A stretch of DNA of 64,000 nucleotides from Cerioporus squamosus (taxonomy: Eukaryota; Basidiomycota; Agaricomycetes; Polyporales; Polyporaceae), in contig JABYQS010000090.1 in the NCBI GenBank assembly GCA_022592435.1, positions 62,001-126,000 on the forward strand. The letters run 5' to 3'. The translations under genes were made by a program, and so were the position numbers. Positions 1 through 11,236 of the stretch are shown here, piece by piece. A model generated the notes under the pieces. The model was not told where the DNA came from. It made no database searches and saw only the letters and a program-made list of their open reading frames with translations. Position 1 is the first letter of the stretch; the number at the start of each line of letters is the position of its first letter.

Positions 1-820
1 TCGCGGACGAGTATGCTGCGAAGGGCTTCAGGGTGATTGTGCCCGACTTCTTCAATGGTGAGCACATCATTTAGCTTGTTTGTGTGGAACGCACAGAGCG
101 ATTGCGCGCGTATCCATTCCTCCAATGCTTCAGAATGCACAGCGGAGGTGGGTGAGAGCTGACTGCTCAAACGACGCAGGCTGGGAACTCCCGATGTGGA
201 CGCTCACCTCGAACGACCCAAACGACCCTTCCCCCTCCCTTTTCAAACGCTACGTCCTCGCGCCCGCGTCGCTCTTCATTCTCGTCCCTTTCGTCATCCG
301 CAACATTGGCCGGCAAGTGTCCACGCTTACATCCATCGTCTCGGCCCTGCGCACCGCGCACCCCGACGCGAAGATCGGGTTTGTGGGCTTCTGCTGGGGC
401 GGCCGCTTCGCCATCTCGCAGAACTTCCAGTTCGACGCGACGGTCGCGTGCCACCCGTCCCTCGTGAAGTTCCCTGCGGAACTGGACGGTATCAAGGCCC
501 CGTTCAGCCTTGCAGTCGCGGAGACCGATCGTATGTTCGACAGGAAGAAGGCGGAGGAGACGGAGAAGATTCTGAAGGAGAGGGGCTTGAAGGACGTCGA
601 GGTCGTGGTGTACGAGGGCGTGCACCATGGCTGGACGACGCGCGCGAACCTGGCAGATGAGAAACAGAAGCAGGGGAGGGACAATGCGGTGAAGCAGGTC
701 GTCGGTTGGTTCGAGAAGTACTTGACGAGCGAGGATCCTAAGGCGTCGGAGTCGGCTCCTGCTACGCACCCTACCCCTGCTGATGCTCCTCATGCTCCCG
801 CTCCGTCGCACGAAGCATAG
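1..820 (+). CDS. Dienelactone hydrolase family protein, copy A (5' end outside window)
   Basis: Alpha/beta hydrolase of the dienelactone hydrolase (DLH) family, expected to open lactone or ester rings in the cytosol; the substrate cannot be read from sequence. The window opens inside exon 1. Exons are 1..57 and 180..820, with the intron at the same DFFN/GW junction as in the complete copy at 11581. The catalytic residues are visible: nucleophile Cys in GFCWGG, Asp in AETDRMF, and His in the HHGW motif near the C-terminus. The C-terminal tail is about 15 residues longer than in the 11581 copy (Ala/Pro-rich, ending HEA). It converges with the FunK1 kinase that follows. It is the most diverged of the three hydrolase copies, and its intron is unrelated in sequence to theirs. 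Confidence 0.9.
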
Positions 821-1126
821 TATGCTCACCTCGCGCATCATCCGAACGCCACTATCCTCCACTTCGGCTTTGGGAGGTAGCGCTTGGAGGTACAGCTTGC
901 GTAAGGCTGGACGCGGAGACCGTGGCGTGACGTTCCGTACTCGGGGCAAGTGACTCGCGCGACTGCAGCAGGGGACGCACTCGAGAATCGAGAAAGGAGG
1001 AAGAAACACGGAAGGCAGACAATATATAGGAAATAATCAGTAAACCAGCAATCGATACAATGTACAATACTACGGAACTCTATACCACTATACCACAACA
1101 TGAAGACCTGTCCGTTACTCTAGAGT
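821..1126. other. Short intergenic stretch between convergent genes
   Basis: About 300 bases between the hydrolase stop and the kinase stop, probably two facing 3' UTRs. I see no gene, repeat or RNA in it. Confidence 0.5.
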
Positions 1127-3837
1127 CTAGGGTAGTCCGACTTTGCCTTGCGAGGGCGAGTTGGACGCCTCGTCGGAGGCTCGGCATTGAGTACAGCAGG
1201 AAGGGAGTGTACCGTCGACATCTTGCGCTGTCCTCTTGTTGGACGTGTTGCCTGGCACGTACGTTGGACCAATCGGCTTCGTGGAGAACCAATCGGCAGG
1301 AACCCGGTCTCCCTCCTTGTCGTCGGCTGCCCAATCCATCATCGCGTACTTCCTGAGCGACAGGACGAAGAGCTGGGGATTCGAGACAGTGAGTGCCAGC
1401 TCTCGCTCTTGTTCGGTAGGCGGGTTCTCCTCGGGCTCGGAAGGAGGGGAACGCTCGAGTTGCGCAAGTACTTTGTCATCCACCTTGAAAGGTGGTGGGG
1501 CAAGCTTGCGGCGAAGACGAGACGCTCCGGAGGTGGAAGTGGTGGGAGTGGTCGCCTTGACCTTCACCTGAGCTTTGGTCTTCTGCTGGGCCTCGTCGTA
1601 CTCCTTGACGATGTAGTAAGCCCGGAAGGACCGCAGCAGGGTGTCCAACAGCTGGTCCATGGGGCTGTCAAACTTCAACCGAGTCTTCGTATCATTCTTG
1701 ATGATGAGCTTCCCAGACTGGATGGCATTCTCCTTCTTGTGGCCGCAGGTGTATGCGCCATCGACGTAGTTGAAGATGTCGAAGAAGTCTTCGAGCCAGT
1801 TGGGGACACTTGTGCAGTTCGACTTGAGGTAACGCACAGCGTGATAGAGGAGGACGTAAAAGAGTGACTCCAGGTCGTCGGGAATCTCGACAACCTTGCC
1901 AGGGCGGTTGAGGAGCGCGACCGACATGTACTGCCACGTACCCTGCAATTTCCGTTAGTATCCCGAGTAAGTGATAGCAACGGAAGTACACTCACTGTAC
2001 GGTGCGGCTGGCGAGGTTTGCGCGGATCGGAGAGTCCCTTGGCTAGCTCCCAATCTGTAAGGATACCTTTCCATTCAATGAATCGGTTCCCGTCTTCGTA
2101 CGTGCCGATGCAGGGCAAGATGAGGATATTACCGCCGCTGACATCGCGATGTATGATGCCCTGCTGGGTAGCTTCATAATGCGCTGTTTATATCGTTAAA
2201 ACGGCACCTAACATTAAGAAGTAAGAAGGTCCTCACCAGAAGCACAATCGTAGATCAACGAGACCAATTGCTGTCCATCCTCGAAGAATGGCAAGGTCAG
2301 ACAGACTTCCTTGACGACGATCCGATAATGAATATGACGACGAAGGGGACAGTCCTCGCGATAGTCCTCATCCCCACCATGAAGACCCTGCGGGTTTGAA
2401 GACGGGACATCGGCCTCCCCGTCGGTACGCTTGCGTTTGCCTCCCATAGAGGAACTAGTTGGGCCCTGCGACGAGGTCGAAGTGGTCGGAGGGGTAGGGA
2501 CATGGTCGCGAGGATGCATGAGTTCCCAGAACTCAGGGGTCTTCGTCGTCTGCCCGTCAATGTCGCCATGACACACGAGCGTTGGGATATTGCTGACTCC
2601 AGCGGCGTTAAGTCTTGCAAGGATGTCGCCCTCCTTGGTCAACAGCGCGTAGTGAGCACGCCACGCGTCCTTCAACCACACGAACCTCTTCGTCTCGAGG
2701 TCCAGTGCGACGTAGCCACGCGTGCCTCTGCCAGTCATGCCCTTGGCTCGGAAGTATGGGCGGCCAACCAGGAACTTGCGCACGTTCTCGCCGTCAGGGA
2801 CTTCGAGTTCGTATCGGGGCCAGGCCTCGGTCAGGGAAGCCCGGAAGAGCTTCCGCACATATGCGTAGGTGACAGCTCCATCGCCGGTTAGCTCGTCAAC
2901 AGCCAGGTCGCGTGGCTTGTGATCGGCATCGCTGGGACACTTCTCCCCGGCCAAGGTCATCTCCCCGTAACGAGAATCGCTGGGAAAGATACGAGTAGCG
3001 CTAGGGTCAACACCAAGGAGCTTAGGATGGAAGCGCGCGAGGACGGAAATGCGCCAGATGACGTCGCAGAAGAATGACCAATGTTCGTAGTAGTCGATGG
3101 ATAGCGAGACACTGACACCAGACCGGTCCCATCGGAGGAGGCGGAACTTGCGGCCCATGACGAGGATCATGATGAGGTGGAGGCGCTGCTGGACCGCGAA
3201 GACGAGCTCGGCGTAGCTGATAACCTGACCTCGGACCTCCTTGCGATCCTTCGCGTCGGCTTCGACGTCTGGTTTTGTATCGTCAAACGGATCGCCACGG
3301 GTCTGGTGTCTCTTGTACTCAATCGGCAGGAGCTGATCGGCCCAGTGAGGTTTGTTGTCCGTGGGCGTGAGCGCTTGGGTGAACAAGGCGGAGTCGACCT
3401 TCTGACCGAGGTTGTCGACGGTGAGGGAGTCGGGCGAATCTTCGCATTGAGCGGCGTACAACCCGGGTGCGAGACCGTAAGCGTTAACAACTCGTGTCTA
3501 CAAGGGTGGTAAGTCGCAACCACCGAGACGAGGAACAACCACTCACCATCTCCGCGGAGATCTCACGTTCGCTCAACTCCCCAGCCTTCTCTAATTTCTG
3601 GAAAGGGTTCTTCGCAATCGTAGGACGAGGGCATCTCTTGAGGTCAACGTCCTGAGGGATCTTGAGAACCTTGTCGATGAACTTGTCTCGGAGACCAACG
3701 GCGGAGTGGGCCATGTCTTCAACCACCTTGGCACGATAGCCGTCTAGGGCTTCTTGGTCGTCTTCACAGGCAAGGGACTGGGCGTCACGGGCCCTGGAGC
3801 CTTTAGAAGGAGGGGAAGCTTCAGAGATGGTTTCCAT
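1127..3837 (-). CDS. FunK1-type fungal protein kinase, intact copy
   Basis: Member of the FunK1 kinase family, expanded in mushroom-forming fungi; targets are generally unknown. Exons on the minus strand are 3837..3547, 3497..2237, 2183..1996 and 1942..1127, giving 851 residues with consistent phases. The long N-terminal FunK1 domain includes GRGTRGYVAL and FVWLKDAWR. The catalytic loop is IIHRDVSGGNIL, followed by ILTDWELAK in place of DFG, then the FunK1 signature HRTGTWQYMS, which is formed across an intron. The tail is charged and of low complexity. The start at 3837 is the first Met of a frame open into the domain, and a TATAAAA lies about 50 bases upstream. The four-exon layout matches the broken paralogue at 7336-9984, so the two share ancestry. 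Confidence 0.88.
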
Positions 3838-3885
3838 CGCGGTTAGTGGAAGAGAGGACGAACCTTCAGTTTGTATGGCGCGCGA

Positions 3886-3892
3886 TTTTATA
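3886..3892 (-). promoter_or_regulatory. TATA box of the FunK1 kinase
   Basis: TATAAAA on the minus strand, about 50 bases before the kinase start codon. The paralogue at 9984 has a related CATAAAA at a similar distance (about 10041-10047), so the element seems to have been kept since the duplication. Confidence 0.45.
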
Positions 3893-4800
3893 GCGCAAGT
3901 CGAATGGTCTGGGGATAGAGTGCGTGGGCCGGGACGCGTGGCAACGTGACCCTGGTTGGTCGTCGAGTCACGAACAAAGAAGGCGCACAATAGCAAATGC
4001 TGCCAAAGGGACAAAGGGAGGAGTGGCGAGAATGGGCGCGGATGATGGATGTTCAAGTTCAAGTTGGGATTCGCGGGGACATGCCTTATTGGGAGCGGCC
4101 CCGCACACGAGGCCTTTGCCGAGGCCTAGCGCCCATGTCCTAGGCGAGACCATCGTGTACCGCAGTCAAACCCCGTCGGAGGATTCCAAGAAACTGATAG
4201 CAACTACCTGCAACTTCTTGAATGATACGACAGCGATTGTGGGCGTGCATGCCAGGTAGGACGAAGACCGTAGTAGTACCCGACCTCTCGTGGGAACAAC
4301 GGTGGTTAGTGGAGGGCGAGACCTGGCTTGACATAGCCACTGGGCGGCTGACCGCCTTCATCTCATGCCATCGATGCTGCGGCAATCCTCGCAATCCTCA
4401 ACTCCCTTTAATTGTGCCGCTATCGGGCGCATGGTTGCTACTTGTGATTGTCGGCGATCTCATGCGTTATCGCGGCTGCCTAGTCTACGACAACACGCAC
4501 CAAACGGCGAACAGTTCAACTCGAGCGGTCTTGGCCTTTGACGACTCTATCACGATGGCTGCAACTGATTGCACAAGTTCTCATGGTCAGGTTCAGAGCC
4601 ATACAAGAGGCGAACAGAGAGGAACACGAACGCTCCTCGGAGCGCTTTGCCACAATAGCCGCATCGGACTCGGAACTTGAAAGAAGCACTACCACAGCTG
4701 CGACCGGCATTCGGTCCAGACCTGTCCAGACTCCAGAGCGAGCACAGACCAGGAAACCTCTCACAAGCTGGTACACTCTGACGTAACGCAGACGACTTTG
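3893..4800. other. Intergenic stretch without a convincing gene
   Basis: Only scattered short open frames. The best is a plus-strand stretch at about 4575-4786, rich in Glu, Arg and Ser. It could be a decayed exon of the relic that follows, but I cannot join it to anything. Confidence 0.35.
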
Positions 4801-5607
4801 TACCTCACTTTGTTTGGCAGCGACAATAAGCTTGAGTTCTCCGACAAGTTCTTCCCCCTCCCTAGCCTACAACCACCGCTCACGCCAGGTCCCCACTCCA
4901 TTTCAACCCACTCTGCAACCTCAAGAACGCCGGAGTCTCGGAGGCGACGATTATGAACATATTTGTGAGTCATCATCGTGGAACATCTCTGCTATCTTCT
5001 CACAAAGTGGCACTCTCTGACATAGGTCACCGCGATCAACACTCACGACCTCTTGCCGCGCATGAAGCTCGCATCATGCGATGAACGACCCGACGATGAT
5101 GAGATCGACGGAGATAGGCAGAAAGTCGACACTTCCTTCTACCACGCCGCCGAGGAGGAGGATATTCTCAGAGGCAGGTCTTCCCTCGCCGTGATTGGGG
5201 AATGACAGGAGTACGAGATGGACCGAGAAAACAGTACGAGTACGATACCAAAGCTGAGCTCAGCCCCAGTGTCACAATGTCGACTACCTGAATTCTCGCT
5301 TGTTCTAATGCCATGCTCCTGATTCAAAGGGTAACGGCCCCCGTCAGCGAGCGGAGCATGTGCAGTAAGTTAGTCCCAACCACCGAGTTCGAACGCGCAC
5401 TGACCTTCGCAATGAGCGTCCTGCAACTGTGCCCGAGCGAGGCTACTGAACTCATCTTTGTTTGTGGTGTCGACTATCGAACTCCGTATAATAGGTGGAA
5501 GCGATATGCCGTGGTGGATAGATTCTAGGCACAGTTCCGGGTCAAGTTGCATCTGCGCCAGAATCCTCGGCCCTCGAGTGCCAGCTGCCTCAGAGTCGCT
5601 GAAGAAG
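4801..5607 (+). pseudogene. Relic of an unidentified protein-coding gene
   Basis: A chain of coding-like pieces in changing frames. At 4801-4885 a frame carries LFGSDNKLEFSDKFFPLP. At about 4890-4958 another carries NLKNAGVSEATIMNIF. A GTGAGT...TAG intron-like gap follows, and then INTHDLLPRMKLASCDE runs on to about 5205 in acidic sequence. At about 5390-5528 a third piece carries RALTFAMSVLQLCPSEATEL. Stops and frame changes break any single model. The last piece has a diverged copy in inverted orientation at 10555-10800, and that copy keeps hydrophobic positions (M/I, V/I, I/V exchanges), as expected of former coding sequence. I do not recognise the family. Confidence 0.4.
5340..5552 (+). 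repeat. Relic segment, partner of the inverted copy at 10555-10800
   Basis: Read against the reverse complement of 10555-10800 this segment aligns base for base in several runs, including GCGCACTGACCTT, CCCAACCACCG and CAGTTCCGGGTCAA. The flanks on both sides align in direct orientation (TTAGCCCC before, CCCAGTGAGTC after). Only this internal piece is flipped between the two units. Confidence 0.65.
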
Positions 5608-5959
5608 TTCCTAGATGGCGTGTCCCAGTGAGTCTTCACTCCAGCCGAGTCGCTACCGGTTTGCTAAACCCGAGAGCAGCGCAGAATCACGGGTGGGTTA
5701 TTCCCATATGCATACTCGATCGTAGTTCGCTGCGAGACCACCGACATCGATATCGCTGGAGTTCTGTATCATTAGGCCTTCCGCCGGTACCGTCGGTATT
5801 GCCTGACCCACACCTTCTCCGACGCTCGGGATGCTCGGCATCGCTAGTACCACTGTAGTCATTGCGCACCTGTAACGCTGCCACACAAGTCTCTGCGACT
5901 CACCGAAGCTCACCGACTGGACTCATACATAGGAGTATCCCGCCAGTACTGCCCGTACT

Positions 5960-6873
5960 TTCTGACCCACACACTCTCCGGCCGCGCAAGAGGTATCGTA
6001 TACGCACGCCCCCGGCCTGATCTGGTCGACGTCCCTCCGTACCCTTGGTGTCCCTCGCGACTACATGCCTGGTCTCCCCTGAGAGGACGATTGCGCTGGC
6101 CTGTGGGATGGACGGACGGACGGCCGAGAGCTCCGATGGTGCTCGCACCCGTCCTGCTGCACGTACGCGTAAATACCCACAGTCGTGAGCATCCTCCGAT
6201 TTTGACATCCGCGTCCCAACCGCATCCTTGCCCACGCTCCCCTTCTACTTACTGTACTATCTGCGAGTCTCCAGCTCCCGCCTCCACCCTCTCCTCTGAA
6301 CCATGTCCTGCCCAGACTGTGTCACCGGCTACGTGCACGACGGGGCCACGCCCAAGGGCACCGAGATCAAGGTCGCGGGCATCGACGCGTACGCAACCGG
6401 GGACGAGGCGTCGAAGCGCATCATCGTCATCGGCGCGGACATCTTTGGGTGGAAGCTCGCGAACACGCGGCTGCTCGCGGACGAGTACGCCGCGAAGGGC
6501 TTCAGGGTGATCGTGCCCGACTTCTTCAACGGTGCGTGCATGCTGCCGCGGCATACTATGTGCCTCCAGTCTCTGAAGTTTCGCGCGCGTGGTGAGAAGG
6601 CACAGAGCTGACTGCTCGTACGACGCAGGCTGGCAGCTCCCGATGTGGACGCTCACCGCGAACGACCACAACGACCCCTCGCGCTCCTGGCTCAAGCGCT
6701 ACGTCCTCGCGCCCGCGTCCGTCTTCGTCTTCGTGCCCTTCCTCATCCGCAACCTCGGCAGCCAGGTCTCGATGATCACCTCCATCGTCTCCGCGCTGCG
6801 CGCCGCGCACCCCGACGCGAAGATCGGGTTTGTGGGCTTCTGCTGGGGCGGCCGCTTCGCCATCTCGCAGAAC
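5960..6873 (+). repeat. Near-identical duplicated segment (pair of 11237-12152)
   Basis: Upstream region, exon 1, intron and start of exon 2 of the middle hydrolase match 11237-12152 almost base for base. Identity is highest in exon 1, with a few differences in the intron. Upstream of about 5960 the two units are clearly more diverged. The match ends abruptly after CATCTCGCAGAAC, where the middle copy runs into unrelated sequence. Confidence 0.85.
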
Positions 6874-6879
6874 GGGTAG
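6303..6879 (+). pseudogene. Dienelactone hydrolase, copy C, truncated
   Basis: Exons 6303..6531 and 6629..6879 encode 159 residues. They begin exactly as the complete copy at 11581 (MSCPDCVTGYVHDGATPKGT) and end AISQNG with a TAG. The intact family member is 269 residues. The nucleophile Cys in GFCWGG is present, but the Asp and His of the triad lie in the missing C-terminal 110 residues, so the product should be inactive. The break is a sequence junction rather than a point mutation, since bases after 6873 do not resemble the other copies. In its last 60 bases the copy follows copy A at three sites where it should follow 11581, which suggests a chimeric origin. Confidence 0.85.
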
Positions 6880-7335
6880 GTCCATCCGTTGTTAGTGGTG
6901 AGCTCAGGCTACCTGTCGCAGGTGAGGTTGAGATGTCGGGCCATATCTTGTTCATTGGCTTTAGCTCCATCAACAGGCATATAGGGTTGCAGGCGCGAGG
7001 CTACACTCCACAGATACCAGCACGGCGCATGACCTGCGATAGGATTGCGATTGAGACGCATGCGACCTTTGAAGGATTCACTCGACGATGGAACAGAAAG
7101 AGACGGAATGCCGAACAATGAATTCTGGAGATCTTGCACGCTAGCGCAGCGTAGACTATACAATGGTACAAATGTGGGGTATATGAATAATTTAGAGGGA
7201 CGGAAAAAGGGCTAAGCGACCTGCTTCAACAATGATAGGTGAGGAGGATGAGGATCGTGTGCTCTGAGGAATGAGGGAAGAGCGCGCGAAGAGGGCAGAA
7301 TTGCGCATGGGTAGGTGGAGTGGAGCATGGTACCC
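6880..7335. other. Sequence beyond the hydrolase breakpoint, no gene seen
   Basis: About 455 bases between the truncated hydrolase and the 3' end of the second kinase. It does not match the 3' half of the hydrolase, and I recognise no gene or repeat. Confidence 0.45.
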
Positions 7336-9984
7336 TCAAATGCGACTTCTCTTGCTCGTACCAGGTGCAGGCTGAGGATCGTCCGCCCGACGCTTCATCG
7401 ATTTGCTCTCGCCGTTGCCGGTGCTGTGTGGAGCTTCTTGACGAGCGTCGTCCTTCGCATTCTTCACCCGCAGATCCTCCCCCTTATCGTCCGTCGGCCA
7501 GTCCTTCCGACTCAGGAACTGACGGAATAGATCAATGACCGGGTGGTGCTCCTTCAACGAAACGGCTTCGGATCCGTCACCGGAGGTGGCCTTAACCTTG
7601 CGTCTACGTCGCCGCGCAGGCTTCGGAGCCGCTTTCGGAGCCCTCGACTTCCCCGTCGATCGACTCTTCTTCGGTTTCTGCGGCGTCACGGGCCCTTTGT
7701 ACTTGACGTTCGGCATGGCCTGCAACTCAGCCCAGAAGGCATCGATGTCCTCGCCTGTCTTGACTTGACTTGGCTCCTGACCAGGAATACTGGCCGGGTC
7801 GAGTGCGTACGCCTCCTTGAAGGAGAGGAGCAGCCGTGAGACAAGGCCATCCAGGACGTGGGCCTTGCTCATGTCATCTCGTTGCACGAACTTCAGCGTG
7901 GCAGGCGTCGTGTTGTAGGCAGTGAGCGCGATGGAGCCATTCTCCATAGCCATAAGTTTGGGTATGCCGCAGCGATACTCTTCGTTCTTCGTGCAGCAGC
8001 CGTCGAAGTAGTCCTCGAGGAACTGAGGGACGCTGTCGGGGTCGATGTTGTGAGGGAGGAACCGGACCGCATGGAAGAGCAGCACGTGGAAGAACGCTTC
8101 GATCTCGTCCTCCACCACGATCTCCTTGTCAGGATTGTTGAGAGCTCTCGCAGACATGAACTGCCAAGTCCCCTACACGAGTAAAAGTGAGATTGAGAAT
8201 AGCGAGCACTGCGTCAGACGCGTACGTACCGTTCTGTCAGGTTGGCGAGCCGCAGGTGCATCCACCCGTTTGGAAAGCTCCCAGTCATTGAGGATTCCTA
8301 TCCATGCGCCGTTGGAGCCCTTGTGGAGGAGGATGTTGCCCGAACTGATATCGCGGTGGATGATACCAGCCCTCTCGTATGCTGCTTGATGCGCTAACAT
8401 CCCTCAGATCAGAATCGCACATACGCAGCACTCATGTCGTGGAGAGCTCACCTAAGAGGCAACAGAAGATCGCGCTCACTAGCTTGAACCCTGATCCAAA
8501 CTCTTCCAGTGGCTTCCCGACTTCTGCGACCACCAGGCGGTAGTGCTGATGCCTCTTGAATGTCCGCTTGGTCTGATGATTCCGCTTGACCTGAGGATCC
8601 TTGGCTTGACGCTGGGCCCAAGCGTCCTGCGACTTTGTGGCCTGACCTTCGAGATCGCCGTGACAGACCAGGGTGGGAACGAAGGGGACCTTGTGGTGAT
8701 TCAGAGTCTCGAGAACGCATCCCTCCCGCTCTATCCCAGGGTGGTCGACACGCCAAGCATCCTTGAGGTAGACGAACGGCCCGACCAGGTTGCCTCCAGC
8801 AGTCGACCTCGACCGCAACGTAACCACGAGTGCCTCGGCCCACGACACCTCCAGCGTCGAACTGAGGCTTCCCGACAACGAAGGAACGCGTGACCCGCTC
8901 TGGCCGAGATGAGCGTAAGCGACCTAGCGGAGGCTCCGGCTCGCCACTCTTCGGTAGTGTATGCACTTCAAGCTTGTGCCATGGCCACGCAGTTATCCAG
9001 CGACACATTGAACATTCGCTGCACGTGGTCGTCTGGGTCTTCCTTCGCCTTGGCCAGTCCGAACTCCCGCATCCTGGTAGTGAGCGGATCGCGACGCTGC
9101 AGGCGCGTGGCGGTGGGATCGTGCCCTCTCTTCGCGGCGTTGTAGTGATAGTAGCGACTGAGGAACGTGGTTAGAACAGCGCCCTGGGTCTTGTAGTTGA
9201 ACTTGATGGTCGAGTAGACGCCCGAGTGATCGAAGTGAACGATGCGAGCGTAGTGGCCTAGGAAGAGGATCATGTAGTGATGGGTACGATGTTGATGCAC
9301 GAAGACGTTCTCGACGTATGTGAGGATTTGACCCAGCGCCTTCTTCCGGTCAGCGGCGAGTGGCTGCTGGTCGTCGGTCGTGTCGTCGAACGGATCCTGG
9401 TCAGTGGGGTCAACCTTGCACTCGATGGACAGATCGATGCGCGACCAGTTGACGCGTCGGTTGTATTCGCCGTCGCCCTCGTTGATCGGTTTGAACTCGG
9501 TGGGGTACAAACCAAGGTCCACTGCCTGACGAGTCGCGTCGTTCGGGTCGGACTTGTAGGGAGTCGATGCGCAAACCAGCTTCGTACTGTCAACAATGTC
9601 CGAGGTGTTGATCTTGTCGGTCTGAAACACTTAGTTGAACGGAGAGAGCATGATGGGGAGGACGTAACCACTCACGATCCATTTGTACATCTCTACTTCG
9701 GTCGAGAACTTCGGAGCATCCGAGAAGATGTTCTCCTTGAGCGCAGGATAGTAGTCCTTGACAAAGAGGTCCATGAAACCTTTGATGGTAGGGGGGATGT
9801 CGATTTTGCCACGCATGGTGTCACGGAGAGCGCCTCGATCCTGTGCGAGAGTGAAGGTCAACGTCGAGTCGATGGTGTTGCGTTTGTAGCGGGCAGGGGA
9901 AGATTTGGGAGCTTTCTGCACGTTGCGAAGCTCTGAAACAGCGGGATGAGCAAAAGACCGCGCGTGTTGGGTGGTGCGAGACAT
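7336..9984 (-). pseudogene. FunK1-type protein kinase, second copy with two frame breaks
   Basis: Exons on the minus strand are 9984..9676, 9621..8452, 8393..8230 and 8172..7336, the same four-exon layout as the kinase at 1127-3837. Conserved blocks are present: GRGTRGYVAV, FVYLKDAWR, GIIHRDISSGNILL, ILNDWELSKR and DRTGTWQFMS. Exon 2 changes frame twice. The first break is near 8985, where the SLDN frame stops and the AWPWHKLEV frame continues. The second is near 8815-8830, between YVAVEVD and GNLVGPFVYLKD. Neither is a simple loss in a same-base run, so decay is more likely than a base-calling error. The tail is rich in Lys and Arg. Similarity to the other kinase is moderate, so this duplication is older than the near-identical hydrolase segment. 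Confidence 0.75.
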
Positions 9985-10554
9985 GGCAGGGGTGGTGAGG
10001 AAAGACGAGGGGGTGGTTGGGGAACATACCTGCTAGTGCGGTTTTATGCTGAGGTCTCGTGATATGTTGAAGCGTAACCAGGCTGCGCTGAACCTATTGT
10101 GACCCAAATCGAGTGGGCTTGGTTGGAAATGCAGGCGCCGGACAAAAGGCTGTAGTGGCGGGAGGAAGAGGTTCAACATGTAAAAGCGCCCGCAGCTCGC
10201 CTTGTATCAACACCACGTGTTCGCTTCACAAAGACGGTTGTACTTTGCTCTCCTCAGCCATTCCATCCCACGAAGCCGCATAACCTCACAGTTAACAATG
10301 AATTGGATGAGCCAACTTATCAGGTGGATATTGCAAGCCATACTGCTGTATGTCGCTAGTGTACATGCCCATGTTGGGTCGAGCGCTTATAGATGTTCCA
10401 GCGAGGTGTTGGCGAGTTGGTGGCAGTGCGCACGGTGGTTAGAGACATGTCTTCCATCACCATGATTGGGAATGACTACACTACGAGCTAGTGCAAGTAA
10501 AAAGTACAAGAAGAGTAACGAAGCGGAACTTAGCCCCACTGACTGTGAGGTAGC
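9985..10554. other. Upstream region of the broken kinase and decayed unit sequence
   Basis: Contains the presumed kinase promoter (TATA-like element near 10041-10047). From about 10440 it carries a weak direct match to 5180-5260 (CTTCC..C.CC.TGATTGG followed by TTAGCCCC). No intact frame is present. Confidence 0.4.
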
Positions 10555-10800
10555 CTGGGCCCAGGACAGTGTTGTATTTGGAAGTTGACCCGGAACTGCA
10601 AGCACTGGTCTACCCACCACGGAGGATCACACCCACCGTTTATACGGATCTCCATCATCGACACCTTGGTCAAAGACCAACTTCGTAGCCTCGTTAGAAC
10701 ACAGTGACAGAATACTTATCGCAAAGGTCAGTGCGCGTTTCCGCCCGGTGGTTGGGACTGACCGCGCATGCTTCGCTTGCGCTGGTGACCGGCATTACCC
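10555..10800 (-). repeat. Inverted copy of the relic segment 5340-5552
   Basis: Reverse-complement match to 5340-5552. On the minus strand one frame reads RALTFAISILSLCSNEATKL, against RALTFAMSVLQLCPSEATEL in the other copy. It then stops. Flanking sequence on both sides is in direct orientation with the first unit. Confidence 0.65.
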
Positions 10801-11236
10801 TCCTCCTGAATAGCATGGCACTTGGGGGAAAAGCAACTTAGACGGTAGAGATCGTCGAAGAGTGCTGGGAAAGGTTCCAGATGGAGTGCCCCAGTGAGTC
10901 GTCAGTCCCGACTCCCGACCAGCTCGCCACCCGATTTGCTGCCACCCGGGAGCAGCGCAGAATCACGGGTTGGTTATCCCCATACTATGCATACTCCGTC
11001 ATAGCCCGCTGCGAGATCACCGACATCGCTGCAGTTCTGTATCGTTCTGCCGCGCTGGTAAGTACTGTCGCTATTGCCTGACGGCCCTGACCCACACCTT
11101 CTCCGGCGCTCGGGATGCTCGGCATCGCCAGTACCGCTGTAGTCATTGTACATCTGTAACACTGCCAGACCAGTCCTTGCGACTCACCGAATGGACTTGT
11201 ACATAGGAGTATCCGGCCAGTATTATTGCGAGTACT
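10801..11236. other. Diverged upstream part of the hydrolase unit
   Basis: From about 10872 it aligns with 5612-5960 in direct orientation, with many substitutions and small gaps (shared GAGCAGCGCAGAATCACGGG). No intact coding frame. It probably includes the hydrolase promoter. Confidence 0.45.

Noticed and set aside
167..1009. Long minus-strand frame opposite the first hydrolase
   Set aside because: It is antisense to a conserved coding exon in GC-rich DNA and shows no domain; similar antisense frames occur opposite all hydrolase copies.
3893..5607. Retrotransposon or DNA transposon in the kinase/hydrolase region
   Set aside because: No reverse transcriptase, integrase or transposase motif, no terminal repeats and no target-site duplication were seen.
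6303..6879. Possible splice donor GTAGGT at the end of the truncated hydrolase, making a longer gene
   Set aside because: The other two copies have no intron there and no matching exon follows before the kinase.
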